Assembly (NCBI GenBank): GCA_902770195.1
Contig: CACXSA010000014.1
Coordinates: 1-64,000, forward strand
Reading direction: 5' to 3'
From: an uncultured Prevotellaceae bacterium
GTDB taxonomy: Bacteria; Bacteroidota; Bacteroidia; Bacteroidales; Bacteroidaceae
Length of the DNA: 64,000 nucleotides
Shown here: positions 8,559 to 17,745 of the stretch, in pieces
Layout of the letters: the number at the start of each line of letters is the position of its first letter
Position numbering within the stretch: the first letter of the stretch is position 1
Position numbers and translations under genes: made by a program
Notes under the pieces: generated by a model
The model's input: the letters and a program-made list of their open reading frames with translations, nothing else
Told to the model about the DNA's origin: nothing
The model's database searches: none

Positions 8559-10627
8559 ATCTTCACGTCTAATGTTATACCGTAATTACGCTTAGGCATC
8601 GGATAGTTCAATATCACGTCATAGTCTTGCGAGAACAGGTTGTTCACCTCCAGCATGACTCTACACACTAAACGCTTCACCCTAAACTGTCGCGACAGCG
8701 AGAGGTCACTGGTGTACCAGGGCTGCATATAGTTATACTTGATATTCTCCTGCTGGTTATATCGTTCTCCTGCATAGATAAACGAGTAGTTCAGGTCCCA
8801 GTCGTGATACTGCACGTTCAGGATAGCCGACCCTGAGTGCCAGGGAATATAAGGTATCTGGTGCCTGTAGAAAGCATCCTGTGGATTGGTTACATCCCTG
8901 GCATCCTGATAGGTGTACTGCAGACGACTCGTTACCAGCAGTCCTCTTACTGGCACTATGGTCAGCTCCGTCTCGACATCTATTCCCTTGATGTGTACCT
9001 TGCCTAGGTTCAGCATGGTCCAACGGAACTGCTGACCTTTGGGATAAGCCACTATCTTGTCGTGTACCGTATTGTAATAGGCATCGGCTTGCAGGTGGAA
9101 AAAGCGGAAAAGTCCCCCATCCCACCGATGGTCGTAACTCAACCCGACGTTATACTGCAGGGCCGTCTCCGGATCCAGCAGGGCATTGCCTATATCGGTA
9201 TAGTACAGGTCGTTGAACGTGGGCATGCGGAAACTCTTCTTGGCATACATTCTGACGGAGAGTTCGCGCGACGCAAACGGATAGACGTTCAGGAAGACGG
9301 CCGGCGTATATTCAACCTTCGAATCGGGCGATGCGGCATATCTCACATGATCTTTCACGGCAGTCATCAACACAGAGCCCTGTACTTTCAGCCAGTCCAT
9401 ATTCAACGCCGTAGCAAGCGACACGTAATTGCTGAAACGGTGGGGATAGACAAACTGGCGCATGTCGGCATCCAACTTATTCCAACGGAAGTCATAGCTC
9501 AGCGAGGCACTCCATACGGGAAGGATGTTATAGACGTTCGACGTTGAGAAATACAGCTCCTGTTGCTTGTAGGTATTGTCCACCTGCATCTGCGTCGGGT
9601 CTCTGTTCACATAGCGGGTATTGTAATACGCATACTTAGCCACCGCCTGTGTCGTGAACTTGTCGTCCACGCTCTTCTGGAAACGCCCTTGCAAGAAGGT
9701 GTTATGATCCCACTGCCGTTCGCCCCTGCGCCACACATTGTTGACGATGGCACCAGGGATGCCTCGTTCTGAATGATAGGTATATACCTTCAGCTTCCAG
9801 AAACCGTCGTTAATCATTCCGTGCAGGTTGCCCTCAGCCCTTACTGCCCAGATGTCACCATTCTGTCGGGTAGCTGTCGTGTCGTAAGCCACTGTGCCGT
9901 CCTGCTTCTTCCTCTTGTATCTGAACTTGTATTTTCCGCTGGACGTCAGCACTTCTGCCGAAAGTGACGAAGAAAGTCGCTGGCTCAACCGTTGCTCCCA
10001 AAGGGTGGCAAAACGGAACAAATCGCTCGAACCGTATTTCGCCTTGAACTTCAGGTTGTAGTTTTTGCCCGGCTTAAAACGGGGGGCTCGCGTGCGGATA
10101 TAGATGGCTCCGGCATGTCCGAAGTCGCTAGCGGGTTGCAGGATAGCACTTTTCTGACCGTTAAACAGGGTGATTTCCTCCACATTGTCTAACGAGAACT
10201 GTCCTAGGTCTATCTGTCCGTTCTGTGCATTGCCCAGCTCTACGCCATCGTAGCTAATGCCCAGGTGGTTGGTACCCATCGAGCGGATGTTCACCGTTTT
10301 AATACCCCCTACACCACCATAGTCCTTCAGCTGGATGCCGGAGAAGTAGCGAAGGGCATCGGCCACACTGTTCGACGACAGCTTCTCCAATTGCTCACCC
10401 GTCAGGGTCTGCGAGGGAATCACTTCCTTGTGGTTATAACGTGAAGTAACGACAACCTCGTCAACATGCTGGATGGAGTCAAAACGGCTACGCTGGGGCT
10501 GCTGGGCATAGGCAAATGAGAAATGAGAAATGAAGGAAATGATAAATGCAAATGTAGAAATAAAGGAATGTACTGCACGAAATTTCTCGTGTAGCAATCT
10601 ACAATGCTCATTTCTTTCATTTCTCAT
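8555..10627 (-). CDS. btuB: TonB-dependent cobalamin receptor
   Basis: A 690-residue outer-membrane receptor. The plug domain begins with the TonB-box-like DEVVVTS segment (about residue 55) and includes LSSNSVADALRYFSGIQLKDYGG and the NIRSMG motif; a 22-strand-type barrel with alternating aromatic residues follows, ending at NYGITLDVKI. It is the first gene after the cobalamin riboswitch, which supports B12 as the substrate. The start lies inside an inverted repeat of ATGAGAAATGAG units, and the unusually long signal region (FIISFISHFSFAYAQ) is itself encoded by the repeat. Several in-frame ATGs are close together, so the exact start is uncertain. Confidence 0.9.
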   Translation of the reverse strand: MRNERNEHCRLLHEKFRAVHSFISTFAFIISFISHFSFAYAQQPQRSRFDSIQHVDEVVVTSRYNHKEVIPSQTLTGEQLEKLSSNSVADALRYFSGIQLKDYGGVGGIKTVNIRSMGTNHLGISYDGVELGNAQNGQIDLGQFSLDNVEEITLFNGQKSAILQPASDFGHAGAIYIRTRAPRFKPGKNYNLKFKAKYGSSDLFRFATLWEQRLSQRLSSSLSAEVLTSSGKYKFRYKRKKQDGTVAYDTTATRQNGDIWAVRAEGNLHGMINDGFWKLKVYTYHSERGIPGAIVNNVWRRGERQWDHNTFLQGRFQKSVDDKFTTQAVAKYAYYNTRYVNRDPTQMQVDNTYKQQELYFSTSNVYNILPVWSASLSYDFRWNKLDADMRQFVYPHRFSNYVSLATALNMDWLKVQGSVLMTAVKDHVRYAASPDSKVEYTPAVFLNVYPFASRELSVRMYAKKSFRMPTFNDLYYTDIGNALLDPETALQYNVGLSYDHRWDGGLFRFFHLQADAYYNTVHDKIVAYPKGQQFRWTMLNLGKVHIKGIDVETELTIVPVRGLLVTSRLQYTYQDARDVTNPQDAFYRHQIPYIPWHSGSAILNVQYHDWDLNYSFIYAGERYNQQENIKYNYMQPWYTSDLSLSRQFRVKRLVCRVMLEVNNLFSQDYDVILNYPMPKRNYGITLDVKI

Positions 10628-10643
10628 TACTCATTTCTCATTT
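10511..10643. repeat. Imperfect inverted repeat of AATGAGAA units at the btuB start
   Basis: One arm (about 10511-10554) has tandem AAATGAGAAATGA units; the other (about 10607-10643) has the reverse complement. The minus strand reads through it as the start codon region and signal peptide of BtuB. A second copy of the same repeat type is at 18395-18488. Confidence 0.75.
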
Positions 10644-10681
10644 AAAAAGGGAGACTACCTGTCTCACGACATAAGTCTCCC
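10644..10681 (-). terminator. Riboswitch-linked terminator before btuB
   Basis: On the minus strand GGGAGAC and GTCTCCC arms enclose a 19-nt loop and are followed by TTTTT. The 5' arm can instead pair upstream (AAGTC with GACTT), which would act as an antiterminator. Position between aptamer and btuB fits transcriptional control by B12. Confidence 0.7.
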
Positions 10682-10749
10682 AGGACTTATATAATAATAC
10701 ACGTATTCGCGCATTCGACCTAACCCCAGAGGTCTGAAAAGCGCATTGA

Positions 10750-10895
10750 TGCAAAAGGAGGTCTTCTGACTTACAGTCCGGTAGCAAGCGTCTTCCCAAT
10801 AATATCAGTGACTTTTGTGCTTGCATCGATAATGACTGCTTACAGCTGCGGGACAGTTGAGGACTCTCACCCCATTCCCTTACCTAATGCGGCTG
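10750..10895 (-). ncRNA. Cobalamin riboswitch
   Basis: The minus strand carries the family's hallmarks in order: GGTAAGGGAATGGGGTGAGAGTCC-type 5' region (read in two parts), ACTGTCCCGC, GGGAAGACGC, and the B12 box AGTCAGAAGACC near 10758-10770. It lies downstream of a consensus promoter and upstream of a terminator and btuB. High B12 should turn the operon off. Confidence 0.93.
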
Positions 10896-10927
10896 CAAAG
10901 TTACTGCAAATAATGAGAATAACCAAA
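10896..10927 (-). promoter_or_regulatory. Promoter of the B12 operon
   Basis: On the minus strand TTTG (10924-10927), a 20-nt spacer and TAACTTTG (10896-10903) match the Bacteroidetes -33/-7 consensus. The transcript would begin just before the riboswitch. Confidence 0.75.
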
Positions 10928-10953
10928 AGAAAACGGAAATTTCTTTTGGTTAT
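10919..10953. terminator. Inverted repeat between the WecB-like gene and the riboswitch
   Basis: Perfect 14-bp arms (ATAACCAAAAGAAA and its complement) with a 7-nt loop. It probably ends the WecB-like transcript, although the following T-run is weak. It also contains the -33 element of the btuB promoter. Confidence 0.5.
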
Positions 10954-11014
10954 CCACCTTTCAGTCTTCCTAATAGGAGGACTTGAGATTGTTGAAACAG
11001 ATGGGACAACAACT

Positions 11015-12064
11015 CTACTCCATCAGAATCCTGACGATACGTTCGGCAGTACGCCCATCCCAACGGTCGGGAAGCGAAGAAGACTTCCATTGGCCCTTCA
11101 CCAGTTTTTGCATAGCCTCACCCAGTTTGGCTGCATCTTCGCCAACGAGCACGTTAGTACCTTGCTTGACGGTTTCGATGTGCTCGGTATAGCTGTTGAG
11201 GGTGATGCAGGGGATGTTGTTGAAGGTAGCTTCCTCGGCTACGTTGCCAGAATCGGTGATAATGCCTCGTGCATGACTGGTGAGCCATCCAAACTCCAGA
11301 TATGACAGGGGTTCAACCACTTGGATGCCTCCATGACGCACTACCATCTCCTTGGCCCTACCTCGCAAGGGGGCAATAACAGGAACATCGCCAGCCTCCT
11401 TGACAATGGCATCCAGCATACGGTTCAGGTTTGACTCGTCGGCAATCAATGCCTTGCGGTTCAGCGTGAACACGAAGTAGTTGTCCGTTGTGACACAGGC
11501 TGGACGTTGCCAACGATGGTGGTTCTGACGCAATGAATCCATCAGGATATTGCCTACCATATAGATCTTATGCATCTCGGCACCCTCACGGGTGGCCACG
11601 CTGCTGGAACCGATACCTGCCGTAAAAAGCAAGTCGCTCAAGCCATCGATGACCAAGCGGTTAATCTCCTTAGGCATATTGATATCAAACGAACGGGTGC
11701 CTGCTACCAGATGAGCCAGACGAAGACCACGTTTCTTGGTTACGATAGCTGCGGCCATCGTAGAGGCCAGGTCGTCAACGACAATGACGGTATTGGCAGT
11801 ATGCTGTTCAAGATAGTGTTCAAACTCACTCATGACACGACCCGTCAACTCATTCAGATTCTGACAGTCAACACCCAGAAAGACATCGGGACGAGGTATC
11901 TGCAAGTCGTTGAACAAGGTAGGCTCTAAAGTAGGATCATCCTCACAACCGGCAAAAACAAGTTTGTACCTGCATCCCTCGGTCTGCTGAATGGCACGGA
12001 TAAGGGGAGCCACTTTCACAAAATTAGGTCTTGCTCCCGTAAAAATGCATATTTGATGTTCCAT
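11015..12064 (-). CDS. UDP-GlcNAc 2-epimerase family protein, divergent active site
   Basis: A 349-residue protein of the WecB family (GT-B-like fold): TGARPNFVKVAPLI at the N terminus, PKEINRLVIDGLSDLLF in the middle, and TDSGNVAEEATFNNIPCITL near residue 270. Compared with E. coli WecB, Asp95 and Glu131 have counterparts (VDDL, PKEINR), but Glu117 of the EAG motif is Val (LVAG) and His213 of the HRR motif is Asn (LNRK). It is also shorter than typical members (about 375). It may be a non-epimerising relative. No sugar-pathway genes are nearby; the upstream neighbour is a beta-helix lipoprotein 47 nt away. Confidence 0.75.
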   Translation of the reverse strand: MEHQICIFTGARPNFVKVAPLIRAIQQTEGCRYKLVFAGCEDDPTLEPTLFNDLQIPRPDVFLGVDCQNLNELTGRVMSEFEHYLEQHTANTVIVVDDLASTMAAAIVTKKRGLRLAHLVAGTRSFDINMPKEINRLVIDGLSDLLFTAGIGSSSVATREGAEMHKIYMVGNILMDSLRQNHHRWQRPACVTTDNYFVFTLNRKALIADESNLNRMLDAIVKEAGDVPVIAPLRGRAKEMVVRHGGIQVVEPLSYLEFGWLTSHARGIITDSGNVAEEATFNNIPCITLNSYTEHIETVKQGTNVLVGEDAAKLGEAMQKLVKGQWKSSSLPDRWDGRTAERIVRILME

Positions 12065-12111
12065 CCTTTATTAATGATTAATCGCTATTTTACGCTTGAC
12101 ATGAAAAATAA

Positions 12112-13440
12112 CTATTCCTCGTTATCATCTTCCTCGATATGAAAGGCACGCCCTATAGCGCGATCGAAGGCTGGCGAAGTGGAGACAATGCTGAAATCGT
12201 AGATGAAATTGTTGTCATCGAACAACAGGAAATGATCCTGGCCCTGTACCTCATCCTCTGGTGTCTCCCAGATAATGTTTTCGAAAGCCTCTTCATCCTT
12301 AATTTCGGGCGTACGTATCAGACAATTGATAAAATGATAGTCTATCGTTTCGCCATCGCGCATGACACCTTCAAACACATCTTCGTCATAACCCGTAATG
12401 AGGGTATTGGTACATAACAGCTGAAGGGACTTGCTATCAGGAGAAAACAACAGTGCCTCACCAGACAAGGCAAAGGGATAGAACTGAGCCAAAGTACAAT
12501 GGTCGATTATAGCTTCGCAACCGTAAAGGGCCAAACAGTCAACTTCGGCATTAGACAATTGACAGAAATCCAGTTGCACTTTGGAATTCCTGGCGTACAG
12601 ACCATAGCCCCTGCTATTGTGTATCACGCAATTGTTAAGAACAACCTGAGTACTGTCAGCTGTCATTCCGTCCCAGGCATTACGCACCTCAGAATCGGTC
12701 ATCCAACATCCCTCGGCTCCATTGACAATCTCGATGCCGCGCCATTGACCACTCACACGGTCGTAAGGCAGATAATCGAACATATTGTCAAGACGGTCAC
12801 CGCGGAGCACACAATTTTCCACCATCAGACGCCCTTCCACCTTCAGCTGGGCATCGTTGTGGAAATAAATAGTAGTATTACGCAACGTCAGCGTGACATC
12901 GGGGGCTACGCTGATGCCATTGCCATAGACCACCAGTGGTTTCTCCATCTCTATTGTCATGTCATGATCGACCTCCAAATCGGTCACCATCTCCGCATCC
13001 CAACTATAAGTGCGCAGATTCACCTTCTGCACTACCCCACTCTCCAATGCAAACAACAAGTTGTCCTCAACCAACTGAGGTTCTATGGAATGCGTCTCAT
13101 AAGAGGTGATTTCCACGAAGACGCGAAGGCTGTCGCCTTTACGCACCTCCAGATCCTGTGCTACAGGGTTAAGGAACGTCCCATCTACATTGACACGAAA
13201 GCCCGTTTGATTTCCCCGTTCCAGACGGACCGTGTTGATACGCAAGCCGTCATTAGAACGGTTATGAACCCAGAAAGTATAAGTAACTGAAGGTACACCA
13301 GAAAACATGGTATCAAGACGCACGGTGTCCTGAGAGAACGAAAGTATCTGACTACGGTCCGTAGTGAACGAATCGTTATCGGAACAGGCTGTCAACAGAC
13401 ATGCCACCGACGCGATGAAAAAGAAAAGCCGCTTTATCAT
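12112..13440 (-). CDS. Right-handed beta-helix lipoprotein
   Basis: A 442-residue lipoprotein with lipobox LLTAC. After an Ig-like N-terminal part (FSQDTVRLDTMFSGVPSVTYTFWVHN), residues about 150-330 contain short repeats typical of a parallel beta-helix (NGISVAPDVTLTLRNTTIYF, GRLMVENCVLRG, TQVVLNNCVIHNSRGYGLYARNS). I start it at MIKRLFFF, where the signal peptide begins; a start nine codons earlier is possible. It presumably sits on the cell envelope. Substrate and role are unknown. Confidence 0.8.
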   Translation of the reverse strand: MIKRLFFFIASVACLLTACSDNDSFTTDRSQILSFSQDTVRLDTMFSGVPSVTYTFWVHNRSNDGLRINTVRLERGNQTGFRVNVDGTFLNPVAQDLEVRKGDSLRVFVEITSYETHSIEPQLVEDNLLFALESGVVQKVNLRTYSWDAEMVTDLEVDHDMTIEMEKPLVVYGNGISVAPDVTLTLRNTTIYFHNDAQLKVEGRLMVENCVLRGDRLDNMFDYLPYDRVSGQWRGIEIVNGAEGCWMTDSEVRNAWDGMTADSTQVVLNNCVIHNSRGYGLYARNSKVQLDFCQLSNAEVDCLALYGCEAIIDHCTLAQFYPFALSGEALLFSPDSKSLQLLCTNTLITGYDEDVFEGVMRDGETIDYHFINCLIRTPEIKDEEAFENIIWETPEDEVQGQDHFLLFDDNNFIYDFSIVSTSPAFDRAIGRAFHIEEDDNEE

Positions 13441-13501
13441 ATACTGATAAAACGACCTTTCTTCCATTTTATTGTGCAGGCTAGTTCTGCCTGCCTGTTT
13501 T

Positions 13502-14059
13502 TTATTTTCCGAAGTAACGCTTCAGCAGTCCAGCAAAGCCTGCCCCGTGACGAGCCTCGTCCTTGGCCATCTCGTGAACGGTATCGTGGATAGCATCGAA
13601 ACCGGCAGCTTTAGCATTCTTGGCAATACGGAACTTATCCTCGCAAGCTCCTGCTTCTGCAGCAGCACGCTTCTCCAGATTGGTCTTGGTGTCCCATACG
13701 CACTCACCTAGCAACTCAGCAAACTTAGAAGCATGCTCAGCCTCCTCGAAAGCATAGCGCTTGAAAGCCTCAGCAATCTCGGGATAGCCCTCACGATCAG
13801 CCTGACGAGACATTGCCAGATACATGCCAACTTCGCCACACTCACCATTGAAGTGGTTGCGCAGGTCGTCAATCATCTCCTGTGAAACGCCCTCGGGTTT
13901 TCCGTCACCAATACGATGAACGGTTGCATAGGTTGTTTCACCCTCGTCCTTCAGTTCAGAGAACTTTGAAGCAGGAGCCTTACAAATAGGACACTTCTCA
14001 GGAGCAGCATCGCCTTCGTAGATATATCCACAAACGGCGCAGATAAACTTTTTCTTCAT
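13502..14059 (-). CDS. Rubrerythrin (rubredoxin domain first)
   Basis: A 185-residue cytoplasmic peroxide-reducing protein. The rubredoxin domain is at the N terminus ([10 protein letters not shown] and CPICKAP supply the four iron ligands), followed by a ferritin-like di-iron domain with repeated E/H ligands ([38 protein letters not shown]). This domain order is that of reverse rubrerythrins, NADH peroxidases of anaerobes. I start at [11 protein letters not shown]; the open frame upstream is not rubrerythrin-like. It fits an obligate anaerobe's oxidative-stress defence. Confidence 0.92.
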   Translation of the reverse strand: MKKKFICAVCGYIYEGDAAPEKCPICKAPASKFSELKDEGETTYATVHRIGDGKPEGVSQEMIDDLRNHFNGECGEVGMYLAMSRQADREGYPEIAEAFKRYAFEEAEHASKFAELLGECVWDTKTNLEKRAAAEAGACEDKFRIAKNAKAAGFDAIHDTVHEMAKDEARHGAGFAGLLKRYFGK

Positions 14060-14178
14060 AAAAATATTATTTATTTGGTTAGTAAATCCATTGATTTTTG
14101 CAAAGATAAGTAGTTTTTTCTGAACCTCCAACTTTTTCTGTTACATTTTTTACGAAATGACAAAAAAACAAAAAGAAA

Positions 14179-14209
14179 TAGGGTCTGGCGAGTAATTCAC
14201 CAAACCCTA
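14179..14209 (-). terminator. Terminator of the PpiD/SurA-like gene
   Basis: On the minus strand TAGGGT and ACCCTA arms with internal pairing are followed by a T-rich tail, directly after the end of the foldase gene. Confidence 0.6.
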
Positions 14210-14237
14210 TATTATAATAATGTGTAATTGGATACTA

Positions 14238-16382
14238 TTAGAAGAAGAGATAGCGGTTGTCAACGACACCAGCCTTCAGGTAAAGCTCGTTCATGAAACG
14301 ACCAGCAGCCTGCATAGCCATCTGGCGCTGCTGCTGAGCCTGCTGCTTCTCATCGAATTTAGCACCCTCACGCTGCTTCTTGGAGAGAACCTGGAACAGA
14401 TAAGCGGCACCATTACCCTTCACAACAGCTGGACTGAACTGTCCCTGCTTAACGGCTGAGACAGCACCACTAAGAGCAGGCTCACTAGCTCCGGCAGACT
14501 GTACAAATACAGGAGCAGAGAAAGTAATCTGACGAACGCTGTCAACAACGGCACCCTTTGCCTTAGCAGCGGCAATATCCTTCACACCTGCCAATTTCTC
14601 AGCAGCCTTTGCGAACTTCTTGTCGCGAATAACCTCCTGCTTCACCTGATCCTTAACAGCACCATCAAGTTCACGATAGCCTACGGGATGAATAGCGGTA
14701 AGAGCGATAACCAGCAAATGGTCATTATTACCACACTCATAAAGAGGTGAAACATTATTCTCTTTAGCATCGAAAATCCACTTCATAGCCTCACGGGTAG
14801 AGCGGATGCCTGCCACATTATGCTCCGAGTTGTAGAGATCCTGACGCTCCTGAACGCGGAAACCAAACTTAGCAGCATTCTTCTCAAGACCTTCGATGGT
14901 ATTGTTCTCACTGACATACTGGCTGAACTTGTTGTAAGCATCAGAATAAGTCTGCTTTGAGAAATCGATAGTGTGCTTTACAACAGCTACGTCATACTTG
15001 TTGACGAAAGCCTTGCGAGCAGTAACCTGCACAACGATATTAGCCTGACTGAACTCAAGATTCTTAAGCTGACCAGCCTCGAGAGTATTAAGAGTCTGGA
15101 TATAAGACTTGGTGTCTGCATCAATAGTCTGAGCACGCTCGTACATAGCAGAAGTCATCCATTGCTTAGCACCTGTCTGACCATATTTCTTGGCAATAGC
15201 CTCGAAATCAGCACCACCCTGAAGAGCTGTGTAAATGCTGTCGGCTGTCTTGCGAGCGGCCTCAGCAGTCTCACCACCTACCTGAATTTGACGATATTCA
15301 ACGGAGTCGGGCAACTGGGTTTTATTAACCAGCTTTACAACGTTGAGGGTATTGTCATAAGCAGTCTCGAAAGGTGCGGTTACCTGACCAACAGACATAG
15401 AGTCAATCTTTGCAGCGATGTCTGAGGGGAATGCTGAGCGAGTAGCGAAGATGCCAGTGTAGGCAATCTGCGACTGAGCCTTGCGAACAGCCTCAGCAGG
15501 AGTCATGCCTGCAGTAAGGTTCTGCTGGGCATCCTTCATGGTCTGCATCAATGCATTGCGGTCGGCCTTAGAGGCTACTACCTGAAAATCAACATACTTA
15601 ATATCGCGGCTCTCAACATACTGCTTGAACATTTCTTTCTGCTCATCATACTTAGCCTTGATATCAGCGTCCGAAACCTCTACTTCCGTATCCTTGATGG
15701 TGCTGTAAGGAAGAGCAGCCAGCAACACGTCGCTCTCTTCATTCTGTGCGTCGAACGCCATCTTTGCAGATACAGGATTGCTAAAGAGACATTGAGCCAA
15801 CAACTGCTGGTACTTCTCTGCCAGCAACTGCTGACGGATGTTCTTCTCCATGAATTTCCAGTACTTGTAGATACGTTCGTACTGTTCCATCGCCTGGGCA
15901 TTACCCTGAGACTGCATCTTCTTGTAGTCATCGAGGAACTTAGTGAGCTGGCTGGCATCGAAACGGCCAGTCTGCTGATTAACGAACGGAGTCTGCATCA
16001 ACATGGGGTTAGTACCTGCCTTCAGCAAGTTCTGCATCTCCCGATCTGTAACGGTCAGACCCAATTTCTTTGCCTCAGTCTCCAGAATGGTGTTGTTGAC
16101 AAACTGTTGCCAAACCTGATCCTTCACCTGATTGAGCTCCTCCTCAGAGAGGTTGTCACGACCTTGGGTCATCTTGATAACTTCCTGATACTCGTCAACG
16201 AGATTCTGGAACTCTTGTACTGAGATTTTTTTACCTAACACTTCGCCTACTTGCTGACGGCGCTCGTTGCTTGTTGCCTCGCAAGAACGGAACATCTCTT
16301 CAGCGATAAATGCAAAGAGGGCCAGACCAATCACCGTAGCGAGTACTGGTCCCCAGCTTCTGATTTTTCCAATTGCTGCCAT
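14238..16382 (-). CDS. PpiD/SurA-like peptidyl-prolyl isomerase
   Basis: A 714-residue membrane-anchored periplasmic chaperone. A single N-terminal transmembrane helix (VLATVIGLALFAFIAEEMF) precedes a SurA-like chaperone domain (residues about 40-230) and a parvulin-type domain (VEYRQIQVGG to about residue 430). The size and layout match PpiD-like proteins, which help newly exported outer-membrane proteins fold. It is the last gene of an envelope-biogenesis run that begins with the outer-membrane protein at 19811 and includes LptC and the CorC-like protein. Confidence 0.88.
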   Translation of the reverse strand: MAAIGKIRSWGPVLATVIGLALFAFIAEEMFRSCEATSNERRQQVGEVLGKKISVQEFQNLVDEYQEVIKMTQGRDNLSEEELNQVKDQVWQQFVNNTILETEAKKLGLTVTDREMQNLLKAGTNPMLMQTPFVNQQTGRFDASQLTKFLDDYKKMQSQGNAQAMEQYERIYKYWKFMEKNIRQQLLAEKYQQLLAQCLFSNPVSAKMAFDAQNEESDVLLAALPYSTIKDTEVEVSDADIKAKYDEQKEMFKQYVESRDIKYVDFQVVASKADRNALMQTMKDAQQNLTAGMTPAEAVRKAQSQIAYTGIFATRSAFPSDIAAKIDSMSVGQVTAPFETAYDNTLNVVKLVNKTQLPDSVEYRQIQVGGETAEAARKTADSIYTALQGGADFEAIAKKYGQTGAKQWMTSAMYERAQTIDADTKSYIQTLNTLEAGQLKNLEFSQANIVVQVTARKAFVNKYDVAVVKHTIDFSKQTYSDAYNKFSQYVSENNTIEGLEKNAAKFGFRVQERQDLYNSEHNVAGIRSTREAMKWIFDAKENNVSPLYECGNNDHLLVIALTAIHPVGYRELDGAVKDQVKQEVIRDKKFAKAAEKLAGVKDIAAAKAKGAVVDSVRQITFSAPVFVQSAGASEPALSGAVSAVKQGQFSPAVVKGNGAAYLFQVLSKKQREGAKFDEKQQAQQQRQMAMQAAGRFMNELYLKAGVVDNRYLFF

Positions 16383-16485
16383 TTTTAGCTATTAATTTTA
16401 TTTTGTTTTTATTCTATTTTCAAATTCAGCCGACAAAATTACGAAATTTACGCGAATTATCGGCAACTTTTCCTAAAAAAATGCT

Positions 16486-17745
16486 TTACTCACAGACTTT
16501 TAGCCTTACGAGCTCGATTTTTGTCTGAGTATTTTTCAGTATTTTGAACTCATAACGCCCGAATTTCACGACCTCGTTGAGTTTCGGGAATGACTGATAT
16601 TCATGCAGAATAAGTCCACTGACGGTCATGTATTCGTCGCTTTCAGGCAAATCCAAGTCAAACAGTTCGTTGACTTTCTCAATCTCCAGTCGTGCCGAGA
16701 GTACATATTCATGTTCGTTGAGCTGCTTAGCCACGTATTTCGTATTGTCGTGCTCATCCTCAATATCACCAAAGATTTCCTCCACAATATCCTCCAAGGA
16801 AACGAGACCGCTAGTACCACCGAACTCATCGATGACTACCCCTAGCGACTTTTTCTGCTGCAGGAAGGTTTGCATCATCTTCTGGGCAGCCATAGTCTCG
16901 GGCACATAAGGCATGGACTGAACATGCTTGGCAATGTCCGTAAATGGTTTGAACAATTCGGAAGAGTGGATATAACCGATAATATGGTCGATATCCTCGC
17001 GGAACACCACCAATTTGGAATGTCCGCTCTCCACGAATTTTTGTTTCAGCTCCTCTATCGTACACTCATCGATGTCGATGGCTACAATCTCCGTGCGAGG
17101 CACCATGCAATCGCGGACTTTGGTATCATGGAAGTCGAGTGCATTATGGAATATCTTCACTTCTTCCTCTATCTCATCGTCATCCTTGGCATTATCGATA
17201 CTGGATTGCACCAAATAGTCTAGGTCAACCTTCGTAAACTCTTTATCGTCTGTTTCTTTGGGCATTTGGATTCCCACCAGTCGGAGCAAGCCACGTGAAA
17301 GAAGAGTGGCAAACCGGGAAATGGGCCAGAGCACCACATAGCAAATCCATGCCGGCACGGCGAAAATGGTGAGCATGGTATTGGGATTAGACTTGAATAT
17401 CGTCTTTGGCAAGAATTCTCCAGTAAAGAGCACTACTGCTGTAGAGAGCAACGTATCGCAGGCCACCCTACCCCCGTCACTCAAGTTATAGAATAATGTA
17501 GCATCGAAGATGCGGGCAAAAAGGACACCATAAACAACCAAAGCGATATTGTTACCCACCAACATCGTTGATACGAAATTGTTGGGATGACGATAGAACA
17601 ATTCTATGGCACGCTGTGAGAGTCCTCCCTTTTCACGATCCATTTCGGCGCGCAACCTATTGCTGGAAACAAAGGCTATCTCCATACCAGAGAAGAAGGC
17701 GGAGAAAATCATAGTAATACCGAGCCCTATAATAAGTGATGTCAT
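16486..17745 (-). CDS. CNNM/CorC-family membrane protein (hemolysin-like)
   Basis: A 419-residue protein with an N-terminal DUF21 membrane domain (four hydrophobic segments, FSGMEIAFVSSNRLR), a CBS pair at about residues 200-330 (VRDCMVPRTEIVAID and LGVVIDEFGGTSGLVSLEDIVEEIFGDI), and a C-terminal CorC/HlyC domain (ARLEIEKVNELFDLDLPESDEYMTVSGLI). The family is linked to magnesium/cobalt transport; a gliding-related GldE role is possible for Bacteroidetes members. It overlaps lptC by 4 nt. Confidence 0.88.
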   Translation of the reverse strand: MTSLIIGLGITMIFSAFFSGMEIAFVSSNRLRAEMDREKGGLSQRAIELFYRHPNNFVSTMLVGNNIALVVYGVLFARIFDATLFYNLSDGGRVACDTLLSTAVVLFTGEFLPKTIFKSNPNTMLTIFAVPAWICYVVLWPISRFATLLSRGLLRLVGIQMPKETDDKEFTKVDLDYLVQSSIDNAKDDDEIEEEVKIFHNALDFHDTKVRDCMVPRTEIVAIDIDECTIEELKQKFVESGHSKLVVFREDIDHIIGYIHSSELFKPFTDIAKHVQSMPYVPETMAAQKMMQTFLQQKKSLGVVIDEFGGTSGLVSLEDIVEEIFGDIEDEHDNTKYVAKQLNEHEYVLSARLEIEKVNELFDLDLPESDEYMTVSGLILHEYQSFPKLNEVVKFGRYEFKILKNTQTKIELVRLKVCE

